From Camarhynchus parvulus (Eukaryota > Chordata > Aves > Passeriformes > Thraupidae), in NCBI RefSeq assembly GCF_901933205.1, contig NC_044590.1, forward strand, positions 3,611,501-3,675,500: 64,000 nt of DNA, given 5' to 3'. The notes under the pieces were generated by a model that worked only from the letters and a program-made list of their open reading frames with translations, was not told the DNA's origin and made no database searches. The translations under genes and the position numbers were made by a program. Positions 12,737 through 25,900 of this stretch are shown one piece after another (positions within the stretch are counted from its first letter, which is position 1; every line of letters begins with the position of its first letter).

Positions 12737-14731
12737 CTAAAATGTGTTGCTGGAAGACCCTGGGAAGGTACCTGCCACTCTGGACACAGGTATTTATAAT
12801 GGAAAAATGCAATGTAAGGACATTTCAGATAAGCTCTAATATGAGGAAAAATGCAACAGAAGGGAACTTCTACTTTACTAAAAATTTGGGAGTCAATGTC
12901 TTGATGAAAGTTGGTGAATATTGATACCAACAAGTCTTATGAATTTAAATGTGGGATTAGGAGGCTTTTGAATCTTTCAATTTAGTAAGACAAATAATGA
13001 TCTTCATCTATCCTCTGAGAAGAAAACACAGGCACTCTTAGTTTATTTTTGGAAGGCTACTTGTTTAGTTTGGCTGGTATTTTTATTAGCAAGAAGAATC
13101 TTGTTTCCTTTGCACTTTGTGAGGAAAGAGCTCGTTCACTGTCGAGATGGAGTCACAAGATCACACCAGTGCTGCTTAACAAATGCAGCCAGGAGGTGTT
13201 GAGTCCTCAGCACCAGCTGCTCACAGCCCCACTTCTAACACTGCATTTCTTGCTAATGCAGACACAGCCAATAAATCACATTAGCAAGAGGAATTGCTAC
13301 AACTTCCATAGTTCTCCCTGCTTGGCTGCTCAGTGACACAGGGAGTTAATGGACAGACATTGCTGTTCTCCTGCCAAAATTCTCATTTTGTTATTGCCAT
13401 GTGGGACATTGTCTCTCTGTTTTGCTGTTTCTTACACAGGCCAAGGATTACAACTCAGTAGCTTGTTTTTCCTGCTTCCTGTAATACAAGAAGGAAACAA
13501 CCTGGAATGGAGTAATTCCAAGAGCTGCAGAGGAGACAGCTTCATATGTTTACAGTAATTTCCATGTTTATTCTTGCTCTGAAGATCCTGCCATTTCCAT
13601 TAGGACTAGATTGTTGTCTTGGTTCAGGCAAACACTGATAATCACTACAGTAAATTTGATAAGCAATTATTTCTCTTGGCCCTTGACCAGAGAAGAATTG
13701 AATTTTAGAAGGCATGCTGCAGTTTGGTTAGACCAGTGCTTTAAAACCCTCATGTGAGCTTTGAGAAAGTTCCATGCTAAGGATGATGTTTAATGCAGGA
13801 TTTAACAGGTGACAAGTGCCATCCCCCCTGGGGACTTGGTAGCATTTGACTCTGCTCTGTGTTTAAACACAGATGTGGCTTTTCAAAGGTGCTGGGGGTT
13901 TGTGGTGCCTTGCTTTGGAGAACTGCTGAGTATTTATATAATATATATAATTGCCTTGGTGAGAGGCACCAGTAGACAGTGGAATAAACGATTCTTTAAA
14001 AATGTTCTCTTTTAAGTATTTCCTACATCTGCCTCATTTTTACAGAATATTACATCCAGCAGAGCAAACCATCCTTAGAAAGTATCTAACATCCATTCAG
14101 GTGAAATGACCTCCCAAAAAGGGTTTCATTACAATTTCCATACAAACCAGGTGTATAAATCACTGGTAGTTTTAGAACAGCTTTACAAGGAGCCACATTG
14201 GATGCACAACCTTAGACAAAAGTTAAATTTGGTCACTGTGCCTGTTTTCTAGTTACCTTTCCTTGCAGCTGTTCTGGTTTATGTCAGAGTTTTGTTGTCT
14301 AAGCATTCCTTCTCCCAGATCTCTGCCCTGTTCTCTAGAGCAGGCCTGGAGTGAGCAGCAGACTGGTGGCTGAGGTGTGTTTGTTGCCAGTGGGTGTGAG
14401 GAAAGCAAGAGTGTGAAGCAGCAGAAGTGATAAAGGAGAAAACAAAACAAAAGGAGATGCTCCTGCATTTCACAAAGCACAAAGCCTGTTTTCCATCTTC
14501 AGCAGTGGCACTGAACAGTGACAGCACCATCTGAGAGCTGTGATGTGTTCGAGCAAAGAGGGAAATTATGCATGGAATTACAAGGGCATGAAAGTGCCTA
14601 GGACATGAGGATTTGATTAATTCTTGAATAGACAAGTTTGGGATAGATATAAAGTGAGAGCTGACTGTGTGTCTGACAGACACAGACTCCCATAAGCTGG
14701 AGAAACTCTAAATAGATCAGTCCTGGGCCAT

Positions 14732-14792
14732 GAATCCCAGAAAAAGCAGTGAATGAATCCCAGAAACGAATCCAGAATCCCAGAAAAGCAGT
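14732..14792. repeat. Degenerate tandem repeat, unit about 20-23 bp, three copies
   Basis: GAATCCCAGAAAAAGCAGT at 14732 recurs as GAATCCCAGAAACGAATC at 14755 and GAATCCCAGAAAAGCAGT at 14775. The first and third copies differ only in the A-run length, and the middle copy has diverged at its 3' end. It is a small local duplication in presumed intron. Confidence 0.7.
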
Positions 14793-17700
14793 CCCTGCTG
14801 GCAAACACTGCCCTTACACCAAATGGCTTCCTTGGGTGTTCCATGTCCCTCCAAGGGCAGCTTCTGTCAGGGATAACTGCAGTGGAAGGGATTTGAAGGT
14901 GCCTCTTGGAGACAGCCCAGGGTGTGTTTCAGTCTGCAGACTCCCTGAGGATGCTATAAAAAACATCCTTTCAACAGGTTTGCAGCAAGGCTACAGCTAA
15001 TTAAACAACTGCAGGTGATGAAAGGCTGGTCCTGCAGTGCAGACAGCAGCTTCACTGCTCTGAGGGCATCATCCGAAACATCCCTGTGCTCCCTGTGTCC
15101 TGCAGCACAGCATCCCTCCAGGAGCCTGGGGAAACTGCCCAGCCCTGGGGATTTGTGTGTGGCACGAACCCCTGCAGCTGCAGAGGGACAGACTTGGCAC
15201 AGGCCCCTGGCCCTCTGCAGAGGCAGTGCCCATTTGAAAGGATTTTTATTTCATTTGAATGGATTGTTTGTGGGGAGATGCTGCTCTGCTGCCTGAGCCA
15301 GCTCTCACTGGGGGAGAGGCTTGTAAAAGGCAGCTTTGCCCTCTCCAAAGACATTGTACAGGCTCAGGTAACTGAATTAACAGTGATTACACAGCAATCC
15401 CTCATCGGGCTCATTTTTGTATTGTTACTGAGCTCTTTCTTAGCCAGGTAAGGCTGTTGTGGGTTCCTTTATGCAAACACTGACAAACCTATTTTGCTAA
15501 TGAACTGCTAATGTCACACCGTGCATTGTAAATCACAGCAAGTGGTGTTGGAGCTTGACACAATGATCCAAAAGCATGAAAAGTTCCTGATTAATTTCTT
15601 TGCACCTTGGCTCACTTGGTGGTAATGCTGGTAGGTGATATGTCAACTTTCCTGGGGAACGTTTTCTGGAAGAAATCACAAATCTCAAGCATATAAAGCA
15701 TATTTTTATCTAAGAGATTTAGCTGGAGTTGCTACTTCCCTGCTCTCTTTCCTTTGATAAGCATAATCTGTTTCCCCATTCATGTCAGGGTAGCCTGGTT
15801 TTAAAATCCAAATACTTTGAAGGAGGCTCAGCATGACAAAATGGAAATAAACTTCCCTGGCAAGCACAGCCCCCTCCTACCACCCACAAGTTATGCTTTG
15901 GGGTTTTTATTTTATTTCCTTCCATTAGAGAAAAATGTTAAATCGTAATTTAACATACTAAAGAACAGTGGAAATTATAGAACAAGGACAAATGGCAAAC
16001 CTTTTGAGTCTGAAGTAAAAATGGAAGTTCAGACTTTGGAGACCACATAGTAAACTTGCATTTCCATGCAGGGAAGTACAAAAACTTAAACAGGATTTAT
16101 ATCTCTCAGCAAAAGGAAAAGTGATTGAGGCCAAGCACAGCCTTTAGTGAGGGGAAGCTGAACCCAGAGCTCTGTCTGTATTTCCCTGCTTTTTATCTTT
16201 GCATTTTCACCCTGCCTTCATGGATCTCTGTGAGTCTGCAGCCTGCACACGTTTCCTGTGCCAGATTTCCCCCCCAAGGTAACTCAGGGGATGACGTGGA
16301 TGCCATGTGGATAAACCTGGCCCACTCTCCATCTGCTCCCTGGGAGGTTCAGCTCTCAGAGAGATGAAATCCACGGCGGGAAATCAGGAACATAAAGGGT
16401 TGCAATAAAAGAAGAATTCCAGCCATTTTTTCCCTTACTCATTGACCATACAAAACCTAAAAATTTGGATAGGTAAATGGCTGAATTTGCACCTCAAACC
16501 TGTAGTTTTCCCTACTTTATTTCAGTGTTTTTTTGTGTAATGAGTATGATGTGTCAGAGCAACAATCTATGTCACATAAGCAGCTGTGCATCCAAAATCA
16601 GCTCATGATTACATTCAATAATTACTACAGGTACCTAGTCTTTCTAAATATCTAACTGTTAAGAACTAGGTTTTCTCTTTTACAAAAGATTCTGTGTAAG
16701 TTTTTTCCAAACTAGTCCCAAACACTACTGCAACATTCACAGCTTCAAATACAAAGTCCTTCAAAAATTAAATAAATTTCAGGTTCATCAAAAACTTCTT
16801 TTCTTTTTTATAATTTTCAGTTCTAGTTTCTAACAGCCATTCAAAACTGCAAAAATAAAAATACTCTATGTTCAAAAAACTGAAATGGAAACTTCAAACT
16901 GGAACATTCTGCTGTAGTTCTCTTTCAAAGAGAGTCAAGAAAGAGAGCATGTCTGCAGAAATGCAGGTGACAGAAAACATTTTTAGAACAAGGAAGAACT
17001 CCATCACAGGAAACATCTAACTAGTGCAATAAAAAAGCTCTTCAGTTTGAATTCTGCTTCTCTGGAACATGTGACAGAAGCATTCAAAGGCTTCCAGACA
17101 CGAGTAACTTATCCCTACCCTGCATGTTCAGTCACTGTCGTCAATTCTTTATTTTTCAGGATGCTAAAGTAAGGAAAAGGGGGATTGTTCCTGCTTCTAA
17201 TTCTCTTTCACAATGCTCAGGATAATCTTTGCTCTGAAACCAAGAGCATCTTTTTGCCTTCCCTGCCCTGCAGGCTCCTCTCACTGACTAGGACCATCTT
17301 GAGGGAAGCGCTGGCTCGGATTGGGAGTGACCAGGGGGACACAGGAACCCTTAAAAGCTCAGCTCCCCCTGTGTCATCCTCCCTCACCTCCTTTCTAGAG
17401 GGACTCCTGAATTCCAGGCAGCACTGAAAGTTACTGGTGCTAAAGGCACCTCTATCCCAAAAGTCAGAAAGGTCATTTTGATTCCACTCACTGTCTCTGC
17501 CATCTGCAGTGGACCAAAGGGAACCTTTATTTCCTTTTTTTAGCTCAATACATGAGTTGCAGAGAGAGATGCAATGACAGTAAAGGGGAAAACATGCAGA
17601 GCTGCATCACAAACCAATTCATCAGCAAACAGAGCACGCCTGCCTTACAAATTTGCCTGCAGCTCTTGTCTGCTGTGTTATTTTTAAACTGCCTGCAGGT

Positions 17701-20700
17701 TGCAGATTTTTCAGTGGTCCTTCTCCTACTAATGTACACACAGGATTTAGCAAGGCACAACTTTCATTACTGTGAATTTAAGTTACCAGAATTCCCAGCA
17801 CATTAAAATTCAGCATCCTTCATCTTTCCACAAACTTCTTGCTGCATTCACAGGAGGACGTGCCGTGTCCCCTGCAGCGTGCCCGCCTGGCAAGGTCAGT
17901 GTGACTCAGTCCTGCATCCCTGATGTTCCCAGCTGCCCTTCCTCAGCCTGTGGAATGCATCCTGCAGTCGCTGTAATCAGCAGGCATCCAGCTCCACACT
18001 CAGATAAACCCAACTCGCTGAGCCCAGTGCTCAGTTTAACAGTGCTCTTATCACCCAGACATGATCACCTCAGCACCAGCCCCAGCTGCTGTAGGAACGA
18101 GGGCTGTGGCAGCTCAGGGCACTCTCCCATCACACAATTCACAGAACTCCCAGCAAAACTGCCCCACTTCTGTGGGAGGCTGGCTGGGATGGAGGCAGGG
18201 TCTGACATGTGCAAATGGGAGAGCTTCTATGAGCAGAAAACCTTCACAATGATTGCACAATTCCCACAGAGAGGGGAATTGCAGGAAGAGTGCTCTATTT
18301 ATGGCACCACAATGTTTTAAGGAAGAAAGCAAGGGGGTGTTCTTCACCACAACTGCTGCTGATGTAAACAGAAGCTGCAGATGCTCAGACTTTCTGAGGG
18401 GTCAGACCCTGGAGCCAAATGTAATGAATATTATGGTTTGTTTGCTTCTTCTTTGTTGCCTGGTTGATTGTGCAGCCCAGAGCTGCACTGCAGAGCAGTG
18501 TCACTTTGGAACCTCTCCCTCCTCTGAGTGGGCATGGCTCAGACATTAACCCACTCACACTGCACCACTGCTAGGAGCTCTAGAAATGACCCCAGCTACC
18601 ATTGTGAGAGGAACTTGCCCACATCATCAGCAGGGGCACAGCCACATTGGTGTCCCCCCCTTTGGCTCATACAGAGCAGATGAGGAGTTTGTGATATGGG
18701 AGGGGTTTGTTCTGGGGCTGAAGCTCTGCACAGGAGTCTTTGCCCTCAAATGTGTACAGCAAGGAATTTAAAGTGATTTTGGCATAAACAGCCAATAAGC
18801 TTCAGCCAGAGCAAAATCCTGTGGCCCCACAGGGCTGAGGATTGCCTACTTGTGGGGCAGAGAGGGCCAGCAGGCTGGCCTGGCTGTGCTGGGCTTAAAC
18901 TGCTACTCTCTGGACCCTGATTGTGACTGTCCCTCATCCTTCCACATTACACAGAGAGTTAAGCTGCTGCTTGCTTCCCCCTGCTGATTTGGAGAGTCAT
19001 GGTTTGGCTCTTGGCTGTTTGTATTTTGCAGACATCCCCTGTGTAATTGCATGGCCTGGCCCCAGGCTGTCAGGCTCTGGGAGAAATAACCACATTACTC
19101 CACAGAACAGTTAGCATAATTAAAATATTGACTGCAGATTTAAAAAATGTGCTGAATGTTTCACAGAGTGGTTGGAGGGTTGGCAAGCCTTGGCAGCTTG
19201 TTGGCTGCAGGAGCTGGCTGATATTTAGGAGTGCCTTCTCCAGCAGTCACTGCTGTACGTGGGAACTGCTTTTTGTGCTGTCAACTTCTGATCTCCCAAG
19301 CAGCCAACCCACAACCAGGAGAAAATGAACTGACTGGAAATGAGGTGCTCCAAGGGCTCTCTTGTGATTCTCATTGTCAGTTAGACCACTTCCTTGTTAT
19401 TTAGGACTTCAGGACATCTGTCTTGCTGTGTCTCTATCTATTTTTGTGTCCATCTCTCCCAATGCACAGTATAGAAGCTGCATATGGTGAGAAGGACTGT
19501 TTGTACCATATGAGAATCATTAATAAAGTTTAAAAGCCCACAAAAACCTCCACTGGAACATATGTTTTATCTGCTATTCCTTCTTTGACATCGGATTTGT
19601 ACCTGTGTTTCATCTGCAATCAAAGTCTTTGCATTTCCACAACAAAGGGCAGAAAGGAAGGGAAGAAATGCAGTTGGCAGGGCTGGTGTAAACCACAGAA
19701 ACACTCAGGGAAACCTCAGTGTCCTTGTGATATCTCCCCATTCCCCTTCTTAGGGGAATATCTGGGACCATGAGCATTGCTGGAGACCCTCGGGTTCGGG
19801 TTAAAATGATTTCCTGGTTCTTTGTGTATCCCCTACCTGGCAAAAATTTCAAATGACTCCATGCTACCAGTACTAAACAAAACATATGGGGGATCTCTGA
19901 CCCACTTTGCAGACACCTCCATCCCAAAGGAAACACAGCAGAGCCAGTAAATCAGCTTCTTGTTTAATCCTCACTTCCATGCTTGAGAAACTCCTGGCCT
20001 GGGAGGAGCAGCAGTGCAGGATGACAAGGAGCAGGGACAGCTGAGCTGAGCTTGTCCCTCTCCACTGCAGCTCCCAGGGACAGGGCTCTGATTCACAGCC
20101 TCATCTACAGCTACTTGGGGATGAGCTAATTTCATGTACATTTCTATTTCCACTCAAGAGGCGTCACAAGAAATGACCAAATGCTATTTCCTGAGGCTTC
20201 TATTACAGCTTTAAAGTGATCATAATAGCAAGTTAATAGGAGATCTACTCTGCCATTTTCCATTCTCATTGCTATTGCTGTAATCAAGAGCAGCTCTAAT
20301 TCTTCAAAGCTTATTTTTGTGGTACTTCTCATTTTTGAATACGCTGCTAGGAAAGGAGCAGAATATCTTGGCACTCCAGCTGTGGTCTGTAGGCTACTGC
20401 CTTCCTTCTGTGCAAGGCTCATTGCTATTTCCTGCTCTCAACTTAATACTGACCTCCAAATTGTAAATTATAAATATCATCTTGGGTAGGCACCATACGA
20501 TCAAAGGAAAAAAAAAAAGACTTTAAATCTCTTGTAAATTAAACCCCCAGATAAACTCAGTAGAATGAGAAAAAAGGTGCTCTAAATTCAATACAAAGAG
20601 AGAATTTCACTGGGCATGCATGATGTGTGTGGGGAATTGTCACAGCTTTTCTCTGCTCTAATAGTTCACATAGCCAAGATTTAGTTTCTCTCCACTGAGT

Positions 20701-21846
20701 GATTCATCTCTATTACCAGTATTTTCAAAATTAAATGGAAGAGGAGGAATGTGTTGATTCCCCTGCTGTGTTTAATAATCTTCCAAAAATTGTTTCCTGT
20801 TTACTTGGAAATCCCCACCTCCATGCTGTGATTTAGGCATTTTCACCCTGTTAACTTAAAAACAAAGCCTAGAAGATGCTGGATATGTACAATCTTGCAG
20901 TCATGAAGCAATTTATGATAAATGTTGCTGTTCCAGAGAAAAATTACTCGGAAATGTACATATGTTCATAGCTTCACATTCCCAATTTAAATCTTAACTG
21001 GTTGTTGGGAAAAATACAAATTGCTGCTCAGTTTTTATTTCTGTAACAGGTCTGATGGCAGCTTCTCTTTCAACAATTACTGCCCTGGTGCTGTAATACA
21101 GATCTCAGTAAAGACATCAATAACCCCATTTAGGGGACTGTCCCACTGTCCTCCATGGCACTGGCTGGCACACAACTGTGAATACTCAGTGGGTATTGTT
21201 TCATGCAACACTTGTCTATAAGCAAAACTTGTGGTGCATTTTCAAGGAAAATTATTAAAAGTACCTAAATTGATTTTCCAGCTGAAGCATTATCTCTGAA
21301 TTCCTGTGGCTTGGCTGGACAAAAAGGAAAGAATTTTCCCCTTAGCTTTCTCAGGGAATAAATTTTCACAGTAGTTCTGAGATTTTACTTACATAGCACA
21401 TATCAAACAAACTCTTCTTTATATAAGATTTGAATTAGCTCACAAAAGTCAGCGTGTTCTGTGTTAGCTCATGTGAAGAGTTCATGTAAAAGGCAGCAAT
21501 ATCCTGTGACCCAGGAACAGAACTGGAATCTGGGGATTCCAAAGGGATCTGAGCTCTCTCACGCTTCCTCTCAGCTTTTCATAAAGGTCTGCATTTTTTA
21601 AATGAGCATTACATTTATGTGATTAACTGGAAGCCACGTGAGCCTGATTTACAGATGTGTTAAACTTCCACTGCTCCTGTTAAAGCCATGGGGAGCTCTC
21701 AGCTCTCCAGGTTTCAGGAGGCTGTGCCAGCTCCCTGCAGCTTTTGTGGGGACAGTGGCACCACTGCCTTGGTGAGCACCTTTGCTGCCCTTTGCAAGTC
21801 ACTGTGGGGTTTTGTCCAACAGGTTTTTCCTCTCTTCCCCTCTCAG

Positions 21847-22008
21847 ATGAGATGGAGCAGTCCCCTGCAGTGCGTTCTGACTACTTGGTCTCAGGGATTC
21901 GAACTCCACCAGTGAGGAGGAACAGCAAACTGGCAACACTGGGCAGGATCTTCAAACCGTGGAAGTGGCGGAAAAAGAAAAATGAGAAGCTAAAGCAGAC
22001 ATCTGCAG
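21847..22008 (+). CDS. PHACTR3: PHACTR3 exon: nuclear-targeting basic segment and start of N-terminal RPEL
   Basis: This 162-nt exon encodes a stretch almost identical to human PHACTR3/scapinin as I recall it: DEMEQSPAV, then [20 protein letters not shown], then [26 protein letters not shown]3 is a neuronal, nuclear-matrix-associated protein that binds protein phosphatase 1 through its C-terminus and actin through RPEL repeats. The RRNSK and KPWKWRKKK clusters are the family's N-terminal basic segment, which overlaps the nuclear signal and leads into the N-terminal RPEL. The acceptor follows a pyrimidine tract ending in CCCCTCTCAG. The donor is GTAGGC. Both introns are phase 1, so the exon could be skipped without frameshift. 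The ATG at 21847 is out of frame; the first in-frame Met is at 21852, which could start a short isoform. Paralogues PHACTR1, 2 and 4 differ clearly around [14 protein letters not shown]. Confidence 0.95.
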
Positions 22009-22871
22009 GTAGGCTGAGAGCAGGAGAGGGATGCTGCCCAGCAGAGCTTTCATGGGACATGTTAAAGGTGACCTGAGCCAAACCCAATTCAGAGGTTCCA
22101 GCATTCAACAGATTAATAATATTTAAGGCTCAGAGTGGCCCATATAGGCTGACTTCCTGTATAACACAATTTAGTACATTTAGAAGGAAAGGCCAAAATA
22201 TGAGATTGAAGCACAGGCCTTGCCCCCAGACTGCTTTCCATGGGCTGTCCCTTCTCCACACAGGCTACATTTATGGCCCCAAGTATTGTCACCCCTTTTA
22301 TTTGGGGTGAAGTTTATATAGGTCACAGTAACATGATGAGAAGCGACAGGAGGGAGCTGCAGCATGTGCAATGCCTTCCCTCAAGCAGCTGTCCCTGAGG
22401 GGAAGGAGCCCAGCACACAGCACAACCTCCTCTCACTGGTCTCCAGAGATGTCCCAGGAGATGAGTATGGAGACAATGTCACTTGCATTTTCATAAGATG
22501 GGACAGTGCAATTCCCTCCACTTGCTGCTGTATCCTGTGGGAATGTCCCAGTGGAGGACACTGTCCAAGGCAGCTCCAAGGTGCCACAGTAAACAGCAGG
22601 AATCTCTGAAGTCCTCATGACTCTGCACTCAGAGTGAGCTGACAGCACCTCACACCATAAACCTCAGCTTTACATGGGGTGATTTTTACAAAGGAAGAGG
22701 CACAAACAGCTGACTAATCCATGCTGCCCAAAACAACATCCTTGCAGTCCTTTCCAGGCACACAGGAGGGAAATTGAGACTAGAGGCAATTTCCATGTTG
22801 CCTTTTTCTCACCCCATTGCATGACTGCTGTGTTGGTAACTGGTGCTGTGTTGTGCTCCTACTTTGTGCAG
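22009..22871 (+). other. PHACTR3: PHACTR3 intron (863 bp)
   Basis: A short phase-1 intron with donor GTAGGC and an acceptor in the context ACTTTGTGCAG. I see no repeat, RNA gene or conserved-looking element in it. The short open frames on both strands are unremarkable. Confidence 0.9.
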
Positions 22872-22949
22872 TGCTGGAGAAGAAGATGACAGCACGGCAA
22901 GGGAGGGATGAACTCATTAAGAAAGGCCTTCTGGAGATGATTGAACAAG
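22872..22949 (+). CDS. PHACTR3: PHACTR3 exon: N-terminal RPEL repeat
   Basis: The exon has 78 nt: two bases completing a split Val codon, 25 codons and one base of the next. It encodes LEKKMTARQGRDELIKKGLL followed by EMIEQ, closely matching the human segment LEKKMAGRQGREELIKKGLL. This is the N-terminal RPEL repeat, a G-actin-binding motif of about 25 residues. The consensus R-P-x-x-x-E-L is degenerate here (RQGRDEL, with Gln replacing Pro), as in the human protein, so this is a family trait and not decay. The donor is a consensus GTAAGT. Both splice phases are 1, so skipping would delete the repeat in frame. Confidence 0.95.
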
Positions 22950-25900
22950 GTAAGTAAAAATTCTTCTTTCTTTTTTTTTAATCAGAGGCTCTTTCAGGAC
23001 AGTAGGAAACATGTATTTGCAAAAGCAGAATAAACGAGCAAATGAATAAAAACCTTCAATCCAAACAGAGTGGAAAACTCAGTGTCTGAATTGAAGGCTT
23101 GTCATCCTTCAAGCTCCTCCGTGCTGCAATCAATCCATGCAGTTTAGTGTTTGATGCTCTCCCATCTTGAGTGCAGCTCTGTGTTCCCTTGGTTTACACG
23201 TGCTGCAGCCAAAGCTGGCACGTATGTTTTATGTAATTGCTCTAAACCCAGCTAAATCCTTCTGCCAAGAAATCCAGCTCAAGCTGGATAAATATAAACT
23301 TCAACATACAGATACAGTCAGCTAACATGAACAACCTATGGATCCAGATCCCATCAAATGATCCCAATCTGATGTTTTCAGCTGTTTTTCTGAGTTTGTG
23401 ATGTAGCGTGTTACCAGTCTGCCTGGTTTTCATTCCCATGCAAAAGTGAAGCATTTAGTGGAGTCATTTTAAAGCTTTCCTGAGTACAAACCAGAAGTCA
23501 TGGAAGGAAAGATGATAAGGGGTCAGAAACACTCACAAAGGACATGGTTCTTGTGCTCCAAAGCCCTGACAAATGCTCAGGGGAGACACAGATCTGGGTG
23601 ACTGTTGTGTGAGATTAACTGAGCTCCCAGTGTTGTGGACAACATCCCAATTGTCATTTCCACCTAAACAGAGATAAACTTCACAAATCCATCTTTCCTT
23701 TGAAAACATCATAGCAGAAAGTACTGTCATGAAAGAGGACTGGCCTTTTGAGTTTGATTAATCTCACAGATAGAAGCTATATTCTTGGAAAGTAGTAATT
23801 GAGTTTCTTTTGTATAAAACAAATGCCATGCCTATAAATAACCCCTGGGACAATACTGATGCCAAGCTGGAGTGAAACTGAGCAACTGAAGAGTCAGAAA
23901 AAGAGCATTTTAAATAGGATTTCTTTTTCCATGGGAGTAAAGCAATTTAAATATTATTCTGTTGGATATATTTTAAATTTTATATTAAATAATCTATCAA
24001 ACCATTCATTTATTCTAAAATGGAAGTTCTTAGAAAGTTCATTTTTAATTCCTGTCCATTGAAGTCTTTGTGTCTCTCATAATTCTAGATAATTACTTGT
24101 CCTATTAGCATATTAGCATTACTGTATATACATGATCTCCACTAGGAGCAGGAAAGTTCCCTATAATCCATGAATTTGAAGTCATGCTCTGCAAAAAACC
24201 AGTAAAATAGAACTTCTGTAGAGCCCATTAAGAGGCAATAATGAGGAATCAATAAACCTCTTGCATGCATAAAGAACGGTTGGGAGGAAAAGGTGATGCC
24301 AAGCAGCAAGATAATTTTAACAAAATTAAAATAGTTCAAATAAATATAGTCCAGTGAGGTGTGAGGACAAGCTGTGCTTTTAACTAGACAGCTGCAAACA
24401 GACTGCTTACCTGTCTGCAGGAAAGTTGCCTGGAGCTCCTATAAGCATCACACAAATTTCCAGTGCCTCCCTGTGCCCAGAAAGGGAAGAGTGGATCACA
24501 GTCAGCTGAAGGACATTGCAGCTGCCTGCAAGTTATTTGTCTTTACAGAGTGTTGTGAATCTCCAGGGTTATTTTATTATATTAGCAGAAGAAGCTTATT
24601 AACTGGAATAAAAACTGACCCAAATAATTCTCAGTAAATGATTAGTGCCCTACTTGGACTGAGCTGAAGTGGCAGCAGTTTCAAGGCTAAGTCCTCGTTT
24701 ATGCAGTTAAGTTGCAATTGTCAAAGCAGCAAAAAGACTACAGTAAATCCTCAAATCCCTCTGTTCCATCAGCCCAGGGAGCTGATTCCTGCTCACTTTC
24801 ATAAACAGCCCAACTGGGAGGATGCTGCACCCTGAGAAGCCTCCTGCATTTGCAGTGGGTGCCACTCAGATGGCAGCAGCATCAGGCAGTGTCCCTGGCA
24901 GTGGCCCTGGCAGTGGCCCTGGCAGTGTCCCTAGCAGTGGCCCGTGTGGCTCTGAGCCCTGCACAGGCCTGGTGCAGGATCTGCAGTGCCCTGGGAGCAG
25001 CCCAGGGTGAATTGCACTGTCCCCGTGTGGGTGCTCAGTCACCCTGGCAGGTTGTGTCACCCTTTCTCCTCACACAGCCCCCAGTCTCAGCTGGCCATTC
25101 ACAGCGTGGCCTGGGCCACCTCTGTCCCCTGCTCCTCCTGGCTCTGTTCACACAGGGCAGATGCCAGCCTGCCCCTGGAAAACTCCTGAAATGCAGCTTC
25201 ACTCTGGGAACCAGCTTAACTCCCTGAGAGATGACATGGGTCTGGCACACAGGGAGGTTAATTCCCAGCCAAGTCCCAGCCCTGCTCCAGGTTACCTTGC
25301 AGTGCTGAGGGCTGGGCTTCTCCTTCCCCCTGGAGCTGAGGTCTGTGCTTTGTCCTGTCCCCAGACCATCTCTAAAATTCAGTGTTGGGACCCACTGGCA
25401 CCCAAAGCAGCACACCCACTTTGATGTAAGCACCAGCTGATCCTTCCTGCCCCAGAACGTTGCTGTTGTGAGTCTCAGAAATGCTCCAAGGGGAACATCT
25501 GCCTGCCATCCCTTCAGTAACCCCTGCCTTCCCAGGGGCTGGACCTGAAGGAGCCCTGAAGGAGTCTCTGGTGCAGATCCTTTGTGGGCCAGCTGCCTTT
25601 CCCCAGGCTGTGAGGAACGTGCAGAGCAGAGTTACCTTGAGCATGTTTAGGGAGCTCCCCCCTTGATGTCTGTCCCCTTGGTGAGGATGAAGCTGATCAG
25701 GTTTATCTGTGCTTACAGCTCTGGGCAGTGGTTCACACACCCATGATTTTCTACAGGGCTGCCTTCACAAGGAGCTGAAATGTAGGCAATGAACTTTTTC
25801 CCCCCTCCCCTTCCCTGTATCATAGCAACTGTGCTACTGCGAGGGCTATTTTAAGAACAGTAACTTTTCACCAAACGTGATTATGAGGCAGACTGAGTGA

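Larger units (their letters stand above)
1..21846 (+). other. PHACTR3: Presumed PHACTR3 intron or 5' flank, no coding exon found
   Basis: The first recognisable exon at 21847 begins with two bases of a split codon, so a coding exon must lie upstream. I found no exon here that ends in phase 1 at a good donor and resembles the PHACTR3 N-terminus, so the stretch is probably intron running off the left edge. Its open reading frames are short, overlap on both strands and have no recognisable domains. It contains small tandem repeats near 9.9 and 14.7 kb, MIR-like remnants near 2.1 kb, and AT-rich blocks dense in homeodomain, octamer and E-box-like words (about 1.1, 4.4, 12.7 and 20.2 kb) that could be enhancers. 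An untranslated or very short alternative first exon, as PHACTR3 has in mammals, could be hidden here and would be invisible to me. Confidence 0.6.

Noticed and set aside
15086..15451. 121-codon ORF near a GTAAGG donor-like site, considered as an upstream PHACTR3 exon
   Set aside because: The translation ends in a hydrophobic stretch unlike any PHACTR N-terminus, and no acceptor or promoter evidence supports it.
20144..20422. 92-codon antisense ORF
   Set aside because: No homology, no splice or promoter evidence, and it overlaps a block better explained as non-coding.
21847..21849. ATG at the first base of the exon as a start codon
   Set aside because: It is in the wrong frame for PHACTR3. 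The base string is ATGAGATGG, and the correct frame reads (G)AT GAG ATG.
24822..25010. ORF with Gly-Ser-Gly-Pro repeats
   Set aside because: It is created by the 12-bp minisatellite, whose period keeps all forward frames open.
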